Positions 1-8,415 are shown, counted from the stretch's first letter. The stretch: DNA of 58,793 nt from Candidatus Eiseniibacteriota bacterium (GCA_025351485.1 JANXVU010000046.1:1-58793); one strand, 5' to 3'. Program-made: numbers and translations. Notes: generated by a model from the sequence alone, not told the origin.

Positions 1-591
1 CGGCGGGCTGGCGTTCAGATCCAGCGAGTACAGGTCGCCCGGGACCGGGACAGAGCCGGCGCTGTCGAGTCCTCCGTACAGGAACATCCGGGTGCTGCCC
101 GCGTCGTAACACGAGGCGCTTTCGGTGCGCGGCGGCGGCAGGGTCCCCGACTGGGAGATCTTGGTCCAGGTGGGCGTGCCCCCGAGCGTGAGCTGCCACA
201 GGTCGTGGAAGAACACGCCACTCTTCTGGCCGCCCCAGAGGATCAGCCGGTCGTGGTTGTGGTCATAGACCATCGCGTGGCCGTCCCGGATAGCGGGAGG
301 GGTGCCGGTGGTCTTGAGGATGGACCAGGCGCAGGGCGCTCCGTCCAGGCCCAGGACTCGGACATCCGTGGTGGTCAGGTCGCCGCCCCAGGAGATCAGA
401 CGGTGCCGGCTGTCGTCCAGGACTGCGGCCCCCGCGGCGCCGTTTCGGGAGGGACCGTACAGGGCCTGCCAGGTTCCGGGGTCTCCGGCAGCGCGGGCCG
501 TGGATGCGGCCAGAAGCTGGGCGAGTCCCAGGACAAGAAGCGCGACCAGGGCGGGGGCAACCCCTAAGCCTTTGTTGAATAATGAGTTCAC
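1..591 (-). CDS. Secreted Kelch-like beta-propeller protein (3' end outside window)
   Basis: This gene runs off the left edge, so only the first 197 residues are visible. A GTG start at 591 is chosen because GGAGG lies 8 nt upstream and the next residues form a signal peptide: a basic start, a hydrophobic core (ALVALLVLGLAQLLAAS) and an ARAAG cleavage region. After it come repeats of the Kelch/galactose-oxidase type, such as DSRHRLISWGG, NHDRLILWGG and STRMFLYGG, each followed by a DLW/DLY strand. Such propellers are exported or cell-surface proteins with structural or binding roles; the ligand cannot be told. It lies downstream of the LamG gene on the same strand, separated by 324 bp. Confidence 0.8.
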   Translation of the reverse strand, partial: MNSLFNKGLGVAPALVALLVLGLAQLLAASTARAAGDPGTWQALYGPSRNGAAGAAVLDDSRHRLISWGGDLTTTDVRVLGLDGAPCAWSILKTTGTPPAIRDGHAMVYDHNHDRLILWGGQKSGVFFHDLWQLTLGGTPTWTKISQSGTLPPPRTESASCYDAGSTRMFLYGGLDSAGSVPVPGDLYSLDLNASPP

Positions 592-915
592 AGCACAATC
601 CTCCACGCCGAGCCGCGGCTCAGGTTGAAATTACGGGGCGCACCAGGCCGGCGGGGAGGACCGGAGGAGGCCGGTGTTGGCATCCGTTGATTTGGGAGGA
701 GCACCCGGACGTGGGGGAACTACAACGCCCACGGAACCTCTCTTACTATGGAAGGCGTAAAAGAGGCGTGTGGGGGATCAGAGGAAATCGGGGATTCCCG
801 GAGCAGCGGGCCCGGGTGAGATCCCGGGAGCCCGCCAGCTTCGGCTAGAGAATGGAGCGGAGCTTCCTGTTCTACCCGAAGGTGCCGGACTAACACTTCA
901 TCGGCGTGGTCGCGC
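592..915. other. Intergenic region without a gene
   Basis: This stretch separates two minus-strand secreted-protein genes. The short ORFs crossing it lack ribosome sites and protein-like composition. An inverted repeat at about 808-837 (GCGGGC and CCGGG arms paired with CCCGG and GCCCGC) could be a terminator for the LamG gene, but no T-tract follows on either strand. Confidence 0.5.
808..837 (-). terminator. GC hairpin downstream of the LamG gene, possible terminator
   Basis: The arms GCGGGC-CCGGG and CCCGG-GCCCGC flank a short loop about 80 bp after the stop codon of the LamG gene. There is no U-tract on the minus strand, so intrinsic termination is uncertain. Confidence 0.3.
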
Positions 916-2010
916 TCATCGCAGAAGCACCACCGGACTTGCAACGGTTCTGCCTCGTGATTCCAGCCGGACATAGTGCCGACCTGCGCTGGGCCGGATT
1001 CCCCCCAGGTTGCGGAGGTCCCGCGCGACCTCGTGGCGCCCTGCCGAGTAGTACCCCGACGCCAGCGTGCCGACCTTTCGACCCGCCACATCCACCAGGT
1101 CGAGCCGCGCCCAGCCCTCGCGTGCGAGATCGAAGCGCACCGTTACCGGTCCCACGGCGGGCTCGGGGAAAACCATCACATGCATCCCCGAGCCTTGCAG
1201 GCGGGGCGATCCCTCCACCGCCACCGGGGCGCAGACAGAGAGGGCGGTGAGCGGCAGGTAACTCAGCGAGCCGGCGAGGCCGCCGTTCACGCCCCCATGC
1301 CCATGGCCGGTGGCGTCCGAGAGGCTCGAAGAGTCGAAGGGCAAGTACGCCACCAAACCCGATTCTGTGCCGGTCAGGCGGCAGTTCATGGTGGCCGCGA
1401 TCTGTGCCCGGGTCAGCGCGTGGTCCCAGATGCGGACGTCATCAATATAGCCGTCGAAGCGACGCAGGTATCCCGCACCAAAGTTGTCGGCTCCAAGCAG
1501 AACGTCGTCGGCTCCGTAGTACACCGTGCCCAGGCCCCAGGCGGCCTGGCCGCTCAGGGAGCCGTCGACGAACAGGCGAATCGTGTCCCCGTCAAACGTC
1601 GCCGCCAGGTGGTGGCGTGCGAGGGGCGTTGCGACCGGGGTGGAGTTCACATAGACGCCGGAGCTCCCCACGGTGTGGGTGAGGTCAAAATTGATCTGGC
1701 CCGCGTTGGTCCAGTGCAGGTGCCACGAGGCGATGTCCATCCCGACCGTGTTTTCTACGGGCTTGGAAATGATGGAAGCGCCGCCCCCGTCGGTGGTAAA
1801 CCCGTAGCCCGTGCCCACCCGCTGCACCCACGCCTCGAGCGTGAAGCGCTGCAGGGAAAAGGCGGAGCTGTTGGCAATCCGCACATAGGCCGTATTCGAG
1901 GCGGAGGCGTTGCTGAGACGCAGAGCGGTGTCGTTCGCCGCCTGGCCAGTCGTGGCAATCGAGCATGCGAGGAACAGGCCCAGGAGCATGGAACGCGTGG
2001 CACGGGTCAT
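916..2010 (-). CDS. Secreted LamG-domain protein with C-terminal FlgD/sorting-like domain
   Basis: The 364-residue product begins with a signal peptide (MTRATRSMLLGLFLAC, then TGQAA). Residues about 30-215 form a LamG/concanavalin-A-like jelly roll: LEAWVQR, HHLAATFDGDTIRLFVDG and the closing IDDVRIWDHALT are typical of LamG-3 domains that bind glycans or proteins outside the cell. The last 75 residues (RFDLAREGWARLDLVDVAGR, YSAGRHEV, YYVRLES-like end) match FlgD-Ig/type IX sorting-like beta domains common in FCB-group exported proteins. GGAGG lies 4 nt before the ATG. The start faces the ECF sigma gene divergently. The ligand is unknown, and the sorting role is inferred from family resemblance only. 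Confidence 0.85.
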   Translation of the reverse strand: MTRATRSMLLGLFLACSIATTGQAANDTALRLSNASASNTAYVRIANSSAFSLQRFTLEAWVQRVGTGYGFTTDGGGASIISKPVENTVGMDIASWHLHWTNAGQINFDLTHTVGSSGVYVNSTPVATPLARHHLAATFDGDTIRLFVDGSLSGQAAWGLGTVYYGADDVLLGADNFGAGYLRRFDGYIDDVRIWDHALTRAQIAATMNCRLTGTESGLVAYLPFDSSSLSDATGHGHGGVNGGLAGSLSYLPLTALSVCAPVAVEGSPRLQGSGMHVMVFPEPAVGPVTVRFDLAREGWARLDLVDVAGRKVGTLASGYYSAGRHEVARDLRNLGGIRPSAGRHYVRLESRGRTVASPVVLLR

Positions 2011-2104
2011 GGAACCTCCGCAAAAGGTAGGTGAAGGTGCTCAGAAACCTTACGTTTGAGCCGGGCCGGGCGAACAACCCCGAAGAGGGCCCCGAGTTTC
2101 CCCT

Positions 2105-2133
2105 GTGATACCCTCCCCCCACATCCGTATAAC
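2105..2133 (+). promoter_or_regulatory. Predicted promoter giving a leaderless sigma-factor mRNA
   Basis: A -10 box TATAAC at 2128-2133 lies only 5 nt before the ATG at 2139, so transcription should start at or next to the start codon. The hexamer 17 bp upstream (GTGATA) is a poor -35. There is no Shine-Dalgarno sequence. Confidence 0.5.
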
Positions 2134-2138
2134 CCCAC

Positions 2139-2696
2139 ATGACCACCAGCGAGACTCTGATGCCGGCAAGGATCCTTCCCCTGGCGCCCGCCCGCGAAGC
2201 GGACTGGGACGCCCTGTATGCGGAGCAGATGCCTCGGATCTACAACTTCTTTCGCTACCGGGTGGGACCCGGCCCGGAGGCGGAAGACCTGACTTCGGAG
2301 ACCTTCCACCGCGCGTGGGAGGCCCGACACCGGTATCGCCGCGACCTGTCGGCCTTCTCGACCTGGCTCTTCACCATCGCCCAGCGGCTGGCCATCGATC
2401 ACTACCGGGCCCGGCGCGAGCACGCGCCGCTGGAGGCGGCCGAGCACATCCCGGGCGGCCCCACGCCGGAAGATCTGGCCGCCCAGCGCTCCGATGCCGA
2501 TCGGCTCTCGAAACTGATCGCCACGCTGCCCGACCGCGAGCGTGAACTGGTGGCCCTGAAATTCGGCGCAGAAATGACCAACCGCGCCATCGCCCGCGTG
2601 AGCGGGCTCTCGGAGTCCAATGTCGGCACCATCCTGCACCGGGTGATCCAGGACCTTCGCGCGCGGTGGACCGCGGAAGAAAGAGGAACGAAATGA
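2139..2696 (+). CDS. RNA polymerase sigma-70 factor, ECF subfamily
   Basis: The 185-residue protein has the ECF layout. Region 2 covers about residues 22-92 (YAEQMPRIYNFFRYRV, then FSTWLFTIAQRLAIDHYR) and region 4 about 122-176 (LPDRERELVALKFGAEMTN, then SGLSESNVGTILHR). No extra C-terminal domain is present. It should direct core polymerase to a small regulon. The gene overlaps the next ORF by ATGA, and an ABC exporter follows, so it probably controls its own envelope-stress or export operon. The partner would be the membrane protein encoded next. Confidence 0.93.
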   Translation: MTTSETLMPARILPLAPAREADWDALYAEQMPRIYNFFRYRVGPGPEAEDLTSETFHRAWEARHRYRRDLSAFSTWLFTIAQRLAIDHYRARREHAPLEAAEHIPGGPTPEDLAAQRSDADRLSKLIATLPDRERELVALKFGAEMTNRAIARVSGLSESNVGTILHRVIQDLRARWTAEERGTK

Positions 2697-3694
2697 ACGA
2701 CGACTTCATGGGCGGGCTGCGGAAAGATCCGCCCGAGAAATTCACAAAGAATCTGCGCGAACGGCTGGCCGCCGAACACGGCAACGAGGACGACTACGCA
2801 GCACCGGCCGGACTCGCACGCTTCTACCGTCCGGCGATGATCCTGGCCGCGGCCGCAGGGCTCGTGATCGCGCTGACCGTTTCCCCGGCGCTCCGCGCTT
2901 CCGCGCAAGCGTTCCTGGACCTGTTCCGGGTGCGCACGTTCGCGGCGGTCACGGTGGACCCCTCGCGCATGGAGCGACTGAAAGACTCCAAGCTCGACAT
3001 GAAAAGCATCATCGGCGACCAGGTGCAGGAAATGGAGAAGGCCGGGCCGCCGAGGATGTTCATCGACGCCTCGGCCGCCGGGCAGGCCGCCGGCATGACG
3101 ATGCGCCTTCCCGCCTCGATCCCGGCCGGGTTCAAGCAGGACACCATCGCCGTGACCGGCCGCGAATCGGCCCGCTTCATCGCCAACACCCGCAAGCTCC
3201 GCGAAGCGCTGGACGCACTGGGCCTGAGCGATGTTCCATTGCCGGCAGGACTGGACGGCGCGCAGGCCACCGTGCATCTTTCTCCGGGAGTCGCGGTACA
3301 GTACCGCTCCAGCGACCGGCACATCGTGCTGCTCCAGGCGCCCAGCCCGCAGGTGGACCTGCCGCACGGCGTGGACCTCTCGCAGCTCGGGGAAGTGGGG
3401 CTGCGCATCGCGGGCCTTTCGGCCTCCGAAGCGCACCGGTTCGCCACCACCATCGACTGGCGCAGCACCTTGCTGGTTCCGGTGCCGCTCAATGCCAGCT
3501 CGTTCCGGGATGTGGACGTGCAGGGCCATCGGGCGCTGCTGGTGACGACCAACGGCGATTCGGCGCCGCGCTCCGGCGAACATCGGCTCCGCCGTGGATC
3601 CATGGTGATGTGGACCGAGGGCGACAAGGTGTTTGCCCTGTCCGGGAACATCCCGGCGGAAGATCTGCTGCTGATGGCCAATTCGCTCCAGTAG
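2693..3694 (+). CDS. Membrane-anchored DUF4367-type protein, candidate sigma regulator
   Basis: The start overlaps the sigma-factor stop (ATGA). The 333-residue product has a short cytoplasmic N-terminus of about 43 residues, one membrane segment (PAMILAAAAGLVIALTVSPA) and a long periplasmic region. The C-terminus (MVMWTEGDKVFALSGNI, then LLLMANSLQ) resembles DUF4367, a domain often found with ECF sigma factors in membrane sensors. The N-terminus lacks the HxxxCxxC zinc motif of classical ZAS anti-sigma factors, so if it restrains the sigma factor it must do so differently. The anti-sigma role is inferred from position. Confidence 0.7.
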   Translation: MNDDFMGGLRKDPPEKFTKNLRERLAAEHGNEDDYAAPAGLARFYRPAMILAAAAGLVIALTVSPALRASAQAFLDLFRVRTFAAVTVDPSRMERLKDSKLDMKSIIGDQVQEMEKAGPPRMFIDASAAGQAAGMTMRLPASIPAGFKQDTIAVTGRESARFIANTRKLREALDALGLSDVPLPAGLDGAQATVHLSPGVAVQYRSSDRHIVLLQAPSPQVDLPHGVDLSQLGEVGLRIAGLSASEAHRFATTIDWRSTLLVPVPLNASSFRDVDVQGHRALLVTTNGDSAPRSGEHRLRRGSMVMWTEGDKVFALSGNIPAEDLLLMANSLQ

Positions 3695-3726
3695 CAGCCG
3701 GCAATTCTGATGAGCGCGGGAGGCGC

Positions 3727-4644
3727 ATGACGGTTCCAGTGGTCCAGGCGCGCGGGCTCCGCAAGCGCTTCCGGGAAAAACTGGCGGTCGCCGATCTCAC
3801 CCTTGCCGTTGGCGAGGGCGAGATCTTCGGCTTTCTGGGCCCCAACGGCGCGGGCAAGACCACATCCCTCAAGATGCTGCTGGGCCTGATCGAGCCCACC
3901 GGCGGAACGGCCCAGGTGCTGGGCGCCCCGCTGGGGAACCTGCGCACCCGCGCGGGGGTGGGTTTCCTGCCGGAGCATTTCCGGTTCCACGACTGGCTCA
4001 CCGGTCGCGAGATGCTGCGCTACCACGGGCGGCTCTACGGCCTCCGCGGTCGCAAGCTGGAAGACCGCATTGAATTTCTGCTCGCGCGGGTGGATCTGGT
4101 GGACGCCGCGGGCCGCAAGCTGCGCGAATACAGCAAGGGCATGCTGCAGCGGGTGGGCCTGGCGCAGGCGCTGCTCAACGAGCCGCGGCTGGTGTTCCTG
4201 GACGAGCCCACTTCGGGCCTGGATCCCATCGGACGGCTGCTGGTGCGCGACATCATCCGCGACCTCAAGCGCGCCGGCACCGCGGTGTTCCTGAACTCGC
4301 ACCTGCTGGGCGAAGTGGAAGCCACGTGCGACCGGGTGGTATTCGTCAAGCAGGGCCGGGCGGTGGGCGAAATGCACATGGGAGACGCCGGCGCCGGGCT
4401 GGAGGTGGAGTTGCGGGTCGAGCCGATCACCTCGGCGCTGCTGGAAGGCATCGCGCGGTTCGGCTCGGCGCTGGAGCGAGCCGACTCGCTGGTGCGGCTC
4501 CGCGTGGACAGCGAAGAAGCGCTGCCCGCCCTGGCACGCTGGCTGGTGGAGCAGGGCGCGAACCTCTACAACATGCAGGCCCATCGCAAATCACTCGAAG
4601 CCAGGTTCATGGAAGTCATGGGCGAAGACCAGAGGCCGGGCTAA
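3727..4644 (+). CDS. ABC transporter ATP-binding protein
   Basis: This 305-residue ATPase has Walker A GPNGAGKT at about 38-45, the signature variant YSKGMLQRVGLAQALL, Walker B LVFLDEPTSGLDP and the H-loop region FLNSHLL. The YSKGM signature and the extra C-terminal 80 residues are usual for ABC-2 exporters of the CcmA/NatA/gliding type. It should power the permease encoded immediately downstream (stop TAA and next ATG abut). The ATG at 3727 follows a GGGAGG stretch at 3719-3724. The cargo is unknown. Confidence 0.92.
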   Translation: MTVPVVQARGLRKRFREKLAVADLTLAVGEGEIFGFLGPNGAGKTTSLKMLLGLIEPTGGTAQVLGAPLGNLRTRAGVGFLPEHFRFHDWLTGREMLRYHGRLYGLRGRKLEDRIEFLLARVDLVDAAGRKLREYSKGMLQRVGLAQALLNEPRLVFLDEPTSGLDPIGRLLVRDIIRDLKRAGTAVFLNSHLLGEVEATCDRVVFVKQGRAVGEMHMGDAGAGLEVELRVEPITSALLEGIARFGSALERADSLVRLRVDSEEALPALARWLVEQGANLYNMQAHRKSLEARFMEVMGEDQRPG

Positions 4645-5481
4645 ATGAACGGCCTCCTGACCATCTTTCAGCTGACACTCGCGGAGGCGCGCCGCCGCAA
4701 GATCCTGCTGGCGACGTTCGTGTGCGGGGTGGCGTTTCTGGGCATGTTCGCGCTCGGGTTCTATTTCATCCACCGTGAGATGGTCAAGCACGCCGGTATG
4801 GACCAGATCAAGCAGCGCATGATGCTCACCACGTTCGTTCTGGCGGGCCTCTTCGGCGTAAACTTCCTGACGGTGATGACGGCCGTGCTGATGCCGGTGG
4901 ACACGCTCTCCGGCGAGATCGCATCGGGCGTCATGCAGACGCTGGCTTCCAAGCCCATTCGCCGCTCCACCATCGTGCTGGGCAAGTGGGCCGCGCACGG
5001 CCTGGTGCTGGCGGGCTATCTGCTGTTCATGGCCGGCGGGGTGCTCGCGATCGCGCGGGTGATCGGCGGAGTGGCGCCGCCGGGGATCCAGGTGGGGTTG
5101 CCGCTGATGCTTCTCGAGGGCCTGGTTCTGATGACGCTCTCGATCGCGGGCGGCACGCGGTTCAGCACCGTGACCAACGGCATCGCGGTGCTGGGGCTCT
5201 ACGGGCTGGCCTTCGTGGGGAGTTGGACCGAGCAGATCGGCACCATGGCCGGGAACGAGTCGGCGCGCTACGTGGGCACGGCGGCAAGCCTTCTGATCCC
5301 GAGCGAAGCGCTGTGGCAGCTGGCCGCCTGGCACATGCAGCCCTCGGTGGTGCGCGACCTGCACCTGACCCCGTTTTCGCCTGCATCGGTTCCGAACGGG
5401 GCGATGGTCGCCTGGGCGCTGGCCTATGTCGCGATGGTGCTGGTGCTGGCGGTTCGGGGCCTGTCCAGGCGGCCGCTCTGA
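4645..5481 (+). CDS. ABC-2 type transporter permease
   Basis: The 278-residue protein is highly hydrophobic with about six membrane segments: ILLATFVCGVAFLGMFAL, a segment around FVLAGLFGVNFLTVMTAV, GLVLAGYLLFMAGGVLAI, LPLMLLEGLVLMTLSIAG, IAVLGLYGLAFVGS and MVAWALAYVAMVLVLAV. The conserved cytosolic stretch SGEIASGVMQTLASKPI, with SKPI/R, is typical of ABC-2 permeases of the NosY/gliding type. It begins directly after the ATPase stop codon and forms the membrane half of that exporter. Confidence 0.9.
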   Translation: MNGLLTIFQLTLAEARRRKILLATFVCGVAFLGMFALGFYFIHREMVKHAGMDQIKQRMMLTTFVLAGLFGVNFLTVMTAVLMPVDTLSGEIASGVMQTLASKPIRRSTIVLGKWAAHGLVLAGYLLFMAGGVLAIARVIGGVAPPGIQVGLPLMLLEGLVLMTLSIAGGTRFSTVTNGIAVLGLYGLAFVGSWTEQIGTMAGNESARYVGTAASLLIPSEALWQLAAWHMQPSVVRDLHLTPFSPASVPNGAMVAWALAYVAMVLVLAVRGLSRRPL

Positions 5482-5483
5482 GC

Positions 5484-5504
5484 GGCCCCCGGAGCGGGGC
5501 CGAC
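5484..5504 (+). terminator. GC hairpin after the ABC exporter operon, weak terminator
   Basis: GGCCCC pairs with GGGGCC around a CGGAGC-type loop just after the permease stop codon. There is no T-tract, so termination efficiency is doubtful. Confidence 0.35.
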
Positions 5505-5642
5505 CGACTGGGTCCGAAAAGTCGGAAACGCCCCCCTCGTTACGCCGATCTTCGCTCCCAGAACAGGTTTCCGGCCAAAGAGCCTCGAATTGTGGAAAAG
5601 TCGGGCCTTCGGTGGAAAACTCGCTAAAGCACGATTCTGGAG

Positions 5643-5666
5643 CCGGTTTCGATAATCAAAAACCGG
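5643..5666. repeat. Perfect inverted repeat, possible operator
   Basis: CCGGTTT and AAACCGG are exact inverted copies separated by 10 AT-rich bases. The dyad sits in the most AT-rich part of the gap upstream of the NHL gene, as expected for a regulator site. No cognate regulator is identifiable. Confidence 0.4.
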
Positions 5667-5716
5667 AAAATTAAAGACTTTTGCACATACCATGCACCGC
5701 AAGGGATTACGGCGCG

Positions 5717-5731
5717 GTAACGCGCGGTTAC
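5717..5731. repeat. Short dyad GTAAC-N5-GTTAC, possible operator
   Basis: GTAAC and GTTAC form a perfect dyad around GCGCG, about 50 bp downstream of the first inverted repeat and 220 bp before the NHL gene start. Confidence 0.35.
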
Positions 5732-5954
5732 GGGCCCGACGGATGATTAAACCGGGGTCCATGGGCCGAGATGGTGCGATTTGCCCTCCGGGATCCACCG
5801 GAACACTTTCGGGTATATCCGCAGGGGGTTGAACGCGGCTTCCATGGGGTGCCCCGGAAGGAAGCAGCGACCCGGGCCCAGGGCCCGCGGGATGCTCCAA
5901 ACGCGTTGCCACTGCTCGGCTTGCACTACGCCCACATCCTCGGGAGGCCCGGCC

Positions 5955-6935
5955 TTGATCTTCGGAACTCTTCGCAAAGCACTCGCGGCATCAGCCCTGA
6001 TGACCGCGCTCAGCCTGACCCCGGCCCTGGCCGCGGGCCCGCCCGCCTTCATCCAGGAGTGGGGCAGCGTGGGCAGTGGGACGGGGCAGTTCCAGTTTCC
6101 GCACGGCATCGTCGCCACGTCGCTCGGCGGGATCTACATCTCGGACACGGTGAACGACCGAATCCAAAAGTTCGACAAGAACGGCATATTCCAGTCCCAA
6201 TGGGGCGCGCGGGGAACTGCGAACGGCCAGTTTGACGGCACCGCGGGCATGGCCACCGATCCGCAGGGCAACGTCTATGTGGCCAGCGACAACCGGGTCC
6301 AGGAGTTCACCGCGGGGGGCGCCTTCCTGCGTTCGATCGGTGCGTGCGGCGAAGGTCCGGGCCAATTTCACTACCCGCAGGGCATCGCCCTGGACGACTC
6401 CGGAAACATCTTTGTGACCGACTGGCTGAACTTCCGGATCCAGCGGTTCAGCTCCGCGGGAAACTACGTGCGCGCGTGGGGAACACAGGGCACGGCCCCC
6501 GGGCAACTGGGCGGAGCGGCGGGCATCGTCAAGGATCGCGACGGCACTCTGCTCGTGACAGACTCGGGCAACGACCGGATCCAGCGCTTCAGCCGCGCCG
6601 GCGCCTACCTGGGAGGCTGGGGGAGCAGCGGCGCCGCATCGGGCCAGTTCAGCTTTCCGATCGGCATCACCGTGGACGCCAGCGGCTACATCTACGTGAC
6701 CGACAGCGGCAACTCGCGCGTGCAGGTGTTCCGCCACGACGGCTCATTCGTGCTGGCCTGGGGCACTCCGGGCACCGGGCCCGGGCAGTTCTACAACCCC
6801 ACCGACATCACCGTGAACTCCCAGGGCAACATCTTCGTGCTGGACCGGGACAACGCCCGGGTGCAGAAATTCGCGCCGATCACGACCGGAGCGAAGGTGG
6901 AGGGCTGGGGGGAGTTGAAGAAGGCCTACCGGTAG
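5955..6935 (+). CDS. Secreted NHL-repeat six-bladed beta-propeller protein
   Basis: A TTG start at 5955 is chosen because GGGAGG lies 7 nt upstream and a signal peptide follows at once (LRKALAASALMTALSLTPAL, then AAG). The mature part of the 326-residue protein is a series of about six NHL repeats. Each reads roughly W-G-x-x-G-x-x-x-G-Q-F, then GIAVD-like, GNIYVTD and RIQKF (for example SGYIYVTDSGNSRVQVF). NHL propellers are extracytoplasmic binding or scaffold domains, and no catalytic motif is added here. It converges with the rlmD-like gene 10 bp away. Confidence 0.88.
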   Translation: MIFGTLRKALAASALMTALSLTPALAAGPPAFIQEWGSVGSGTGQFQFPHGIVATSLGGIYISDTVNDRIQKFDKNGIFQSQWGARGTANGQFDGTAGMATDPQGNVYVASDNRVQEFTAGGAFLRSIGACGEGPGQFHYPQGIALDDSGNIFVTDWLNFRIQRFSSAGNYVRAWGTQGTAPGQLGGAAGIVKDRDGTLLVTDSGNDRIQRFSRAGAYLGGWGSSGAASGQFSFPIGITVDASGYIYVTDSGNSRVQVFRHDGSFVLAWGTPGTGPGQFYNPTDITVNSQGNIFVLDRDNARVQKFAPITTGAKVEGWGELKKAYR

Positions 6936-6945
6936 CGGGGCGGCC

Positions 6946-8310
6946 CTACGCCGGCACCAGCGCCGTCACGCACTCCACGTGCTCGGTGTGCGGGAACATG
7001 TCCACCGGCTGGATCCATGGCGCCGCATAACTAAGTCGCGAAAAGTGCGCCAGGTCGCGCGCCAGCGTGGTCGGGTTGCACGAAACATACACCACGCGCC
7101 GCGGCTTGAGCTCCACCACCCGGTCGATCACCCGCGGGTGAAGCCCCGCACGCGGCGGATCCACCACCACCACCGTCGGCGCCAGTTCCTGCGCGCCCTT
7201 CATCCGCAGCCACACCCTGGCGTCGGCCTCGAAGAACTTGACCTTGTGCATCTGGTTACGCCGGGCGTTACGCTCGGCGTCCTCGATGGCCTCACCCACG
7301 GTTTCCACGCCCCAGGCGGTCTCGCACTCGCGTGCAAAAGTCATGGTCAGGGTGCCGGTGCCGCAGTACAGATCCAGCACGCGGTCGTTTCCCCGCAACT
7401 CGCCGGCCGCCAGCGCCTCGGTGTACAGTCGCTCCGCCTGCTGCGAGTTGGTCTGGAAGAAGGACCACGGCGAGATCTCGAACTCCAGCCCGTTGAGCTT
7501 TTCCACGATGCGCTCTTCGCCCCACAGCGCCTGCCAGGTCTCGGCCTTCACCGTTTGCGCCGGGTCGCGGTGCAAACTGAAAACGAACCCGTGCAGCGAG
7601 GGCACCGCCGCTGCCAGCTCGCGGCCCCACTTGCCGAACACGTCCATCAGCGCTTCCGCCGCCACCAGGTTCACCAGGAGCTGCCCCGTGGCCCGGCTCT
7701 CGCGCATGGCCACGAAGCGCAGAACCCCGCCGTGGGTGTGCAGATCGTAGGGCGGCACGCCGTCGCGCCGCGCGAACCCGAGGAGCGCGGTGAGCGCGGC
7801 GTTCATGGCCGGCGTGGCCAGGAAGCACTCGTGCAAATCAAAGGTCCGGTCGAAGAATCCGCGGTGGTGCAGTCCCAGCGACAGGCCCCCCGGGCCGTCC
7901 TTGCCGAACGAGAACTCCATCTTGTTGCGGTAGTGGAACGGCTCAGGCGCCGGGATGATGTCGCGCACCGGAACCGACAGCCCGCCGATGTGCTGGAGCG
8001 ACTCGGAGACCAGGGCGGTCTTGTGCCGCAGCTGCGCCTCGTAGGAGTTGTCCTGGAACCGGCAGCCGCCACAGACTTCCAGGTGGGTGCAGGGAGCCTG
8101 GACCCGGTCCGGACCGGGGGAGAGGCGCTCCAGGGTCCGGGCCTCTGCGTACCGGCCCTTGCTCCGGAATATCTGGGCCCGAACCCGGTCGCCGGGCAGG
8201 GCCCCGTCCACGAACACCACAAACCCGTCCAATTTGGCCAGTCCCCGGCCGCCGGTCGCGAGGCCGGAGATTTCGAGTTCCAGGACGTCACCACGTGCAA
8301 CTGGAGGCAT
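6946..8310 (-). CDS. rlmD: 23S rRNA (uracil-5-)-methyltransferase, RlmD/TrmA family
   Basis: This 454-residue SAM-dependent enzyme should make m5U in RNA. An N-terminal TRAM domain spans about residues 1-60. Cys74, Cys80 and Cys83 (CTHLEVCGGC), with a later Cys in LHECFLA, supply the [4Fe-4S] cluster of the RlmCD group. The SAM motif is LDLYCGTGTLTM. VVDPPRAGLHPRV and the nucleophile region YVSCNPTTLARDL are diagnostic. RlmD, RlmCD and related enzymes cannot be separated by eye, so the symbol is approximate. The ATG at 8310 has a weak ribosome site. It is preceded by a 130-nt leader with attenuator-like hairpins. Confidence 0.9.
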   Translation of the reverse strand: MPPVARGDVLELEISGLATGGRGLAKLDGFVVFVDGALPGDRVRAQIFRSKGRYAEARTLERLSPGPDRVQAPCTHLEVCGGCRFQDNSYEAQLRHKTALVSESLQHIGGLSVPVRDIIPAPEPFHYRNKMEFSFGKDGPGGLSLGLHHRGFFDRTFDLHECFLATPAMNAALTALLGFARRDGVPPYDLHTHGGVLRFVAMRESRATGQLLVNLVAAEALMDVFGKWGRELAAAVPSLHGFVFSLHRDPAQTVKAETWQALWGEERIVEKLNGLEFEISPWSFFQTNSQQAERLYTEALAAGELRGNDRVLDLYCGTGTLTMTFARECETAWGVETVGEAIEDAERNARRNQMHKVKFFEADARVWLRMKGAQELAPTVVVVDPPRAGLHPRVIDRVVELKPRRVVYVSCNPTTLARDLAHFSRLSYAAPWIQPVDMFPHTEHVECVTALVPA

Positions 8311-8370
8311 GGTTCAGGGTTCCAATGTTTGGGATAGAAAGGGCTCCGGCCGGGCCGGAGCGGGGGCAAC

Positions 8371-8406
8371 AAAAAGGGCCCGGCGGGGAGTTCCCCGCAG
8401 GCCCTT
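8371..8406 (-). terminator. Intrinsic terminator in the leader of the rlmD-like gene
   Basis: On the minus strand AAGGGCC and GCGGGGA pair with TCCCCGC and GGGCCCTT around a 2-nt loop, followed by five Ts at 8375-8371. It lies upstream of the coding region, so it would end transcription before the gene. A second, weaker hairpin (CTCCGGC/GCCGGAG, then CCCTTTCT) follows at about 8340-8362. Confidence 0.75.
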
Positions 8407-8415
8407 CCGGCCTAC
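8397..8415 (-). promoter_or_regulatory. Candidate antiterminator hairpin of an RNA attenuator
   Basis: On the minus-strand RNA, GUAGGCC (8415-8409) can pair with GGCCUGC (8403-8397), with one G-U pair, around a GGAAG-type loop. The 3' arm is the same segment that forms the base of the terminator at 8371-8406, so the two structures exclude each other. This is the usual attenuator logic; the signal sensed is unknown and no Rfam class was recognised. Confidence 0.5.

Larger units (their letters stand above)
5482..5954. other. 473-bp intergenic region with two dyads and an AT-rich stretch
   Basis: No convincing gene is present. A GC hairpin (GGCCCC/GGGGCC) follows the ABC permease. The region around 5625-5695 is clearly more AT-rich than its surroundings. 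It holds a perfect 7-bp dyad at 5643-5666 and a second dyad at 5717-5731, both upstream of the NHL-repeat gene. An in-frame extension of that gene reaches back to 5781 but has no signal-peptide-like start or ribosome site there. Confidence 0.55.

Noticed and set aside
582-848. Plus-strand ORF of 88 codons in the first intergenic gap
   Set aside because: Overlaps the start of the Kelch gene and lacks a ribosome site and recognisable features.
5781-5954. Upstream extension of the NHL protein
   Set aside because: Contains no signal peptide at its start; TTG at 5955 has a ribosome site and leads into the signal sequence.
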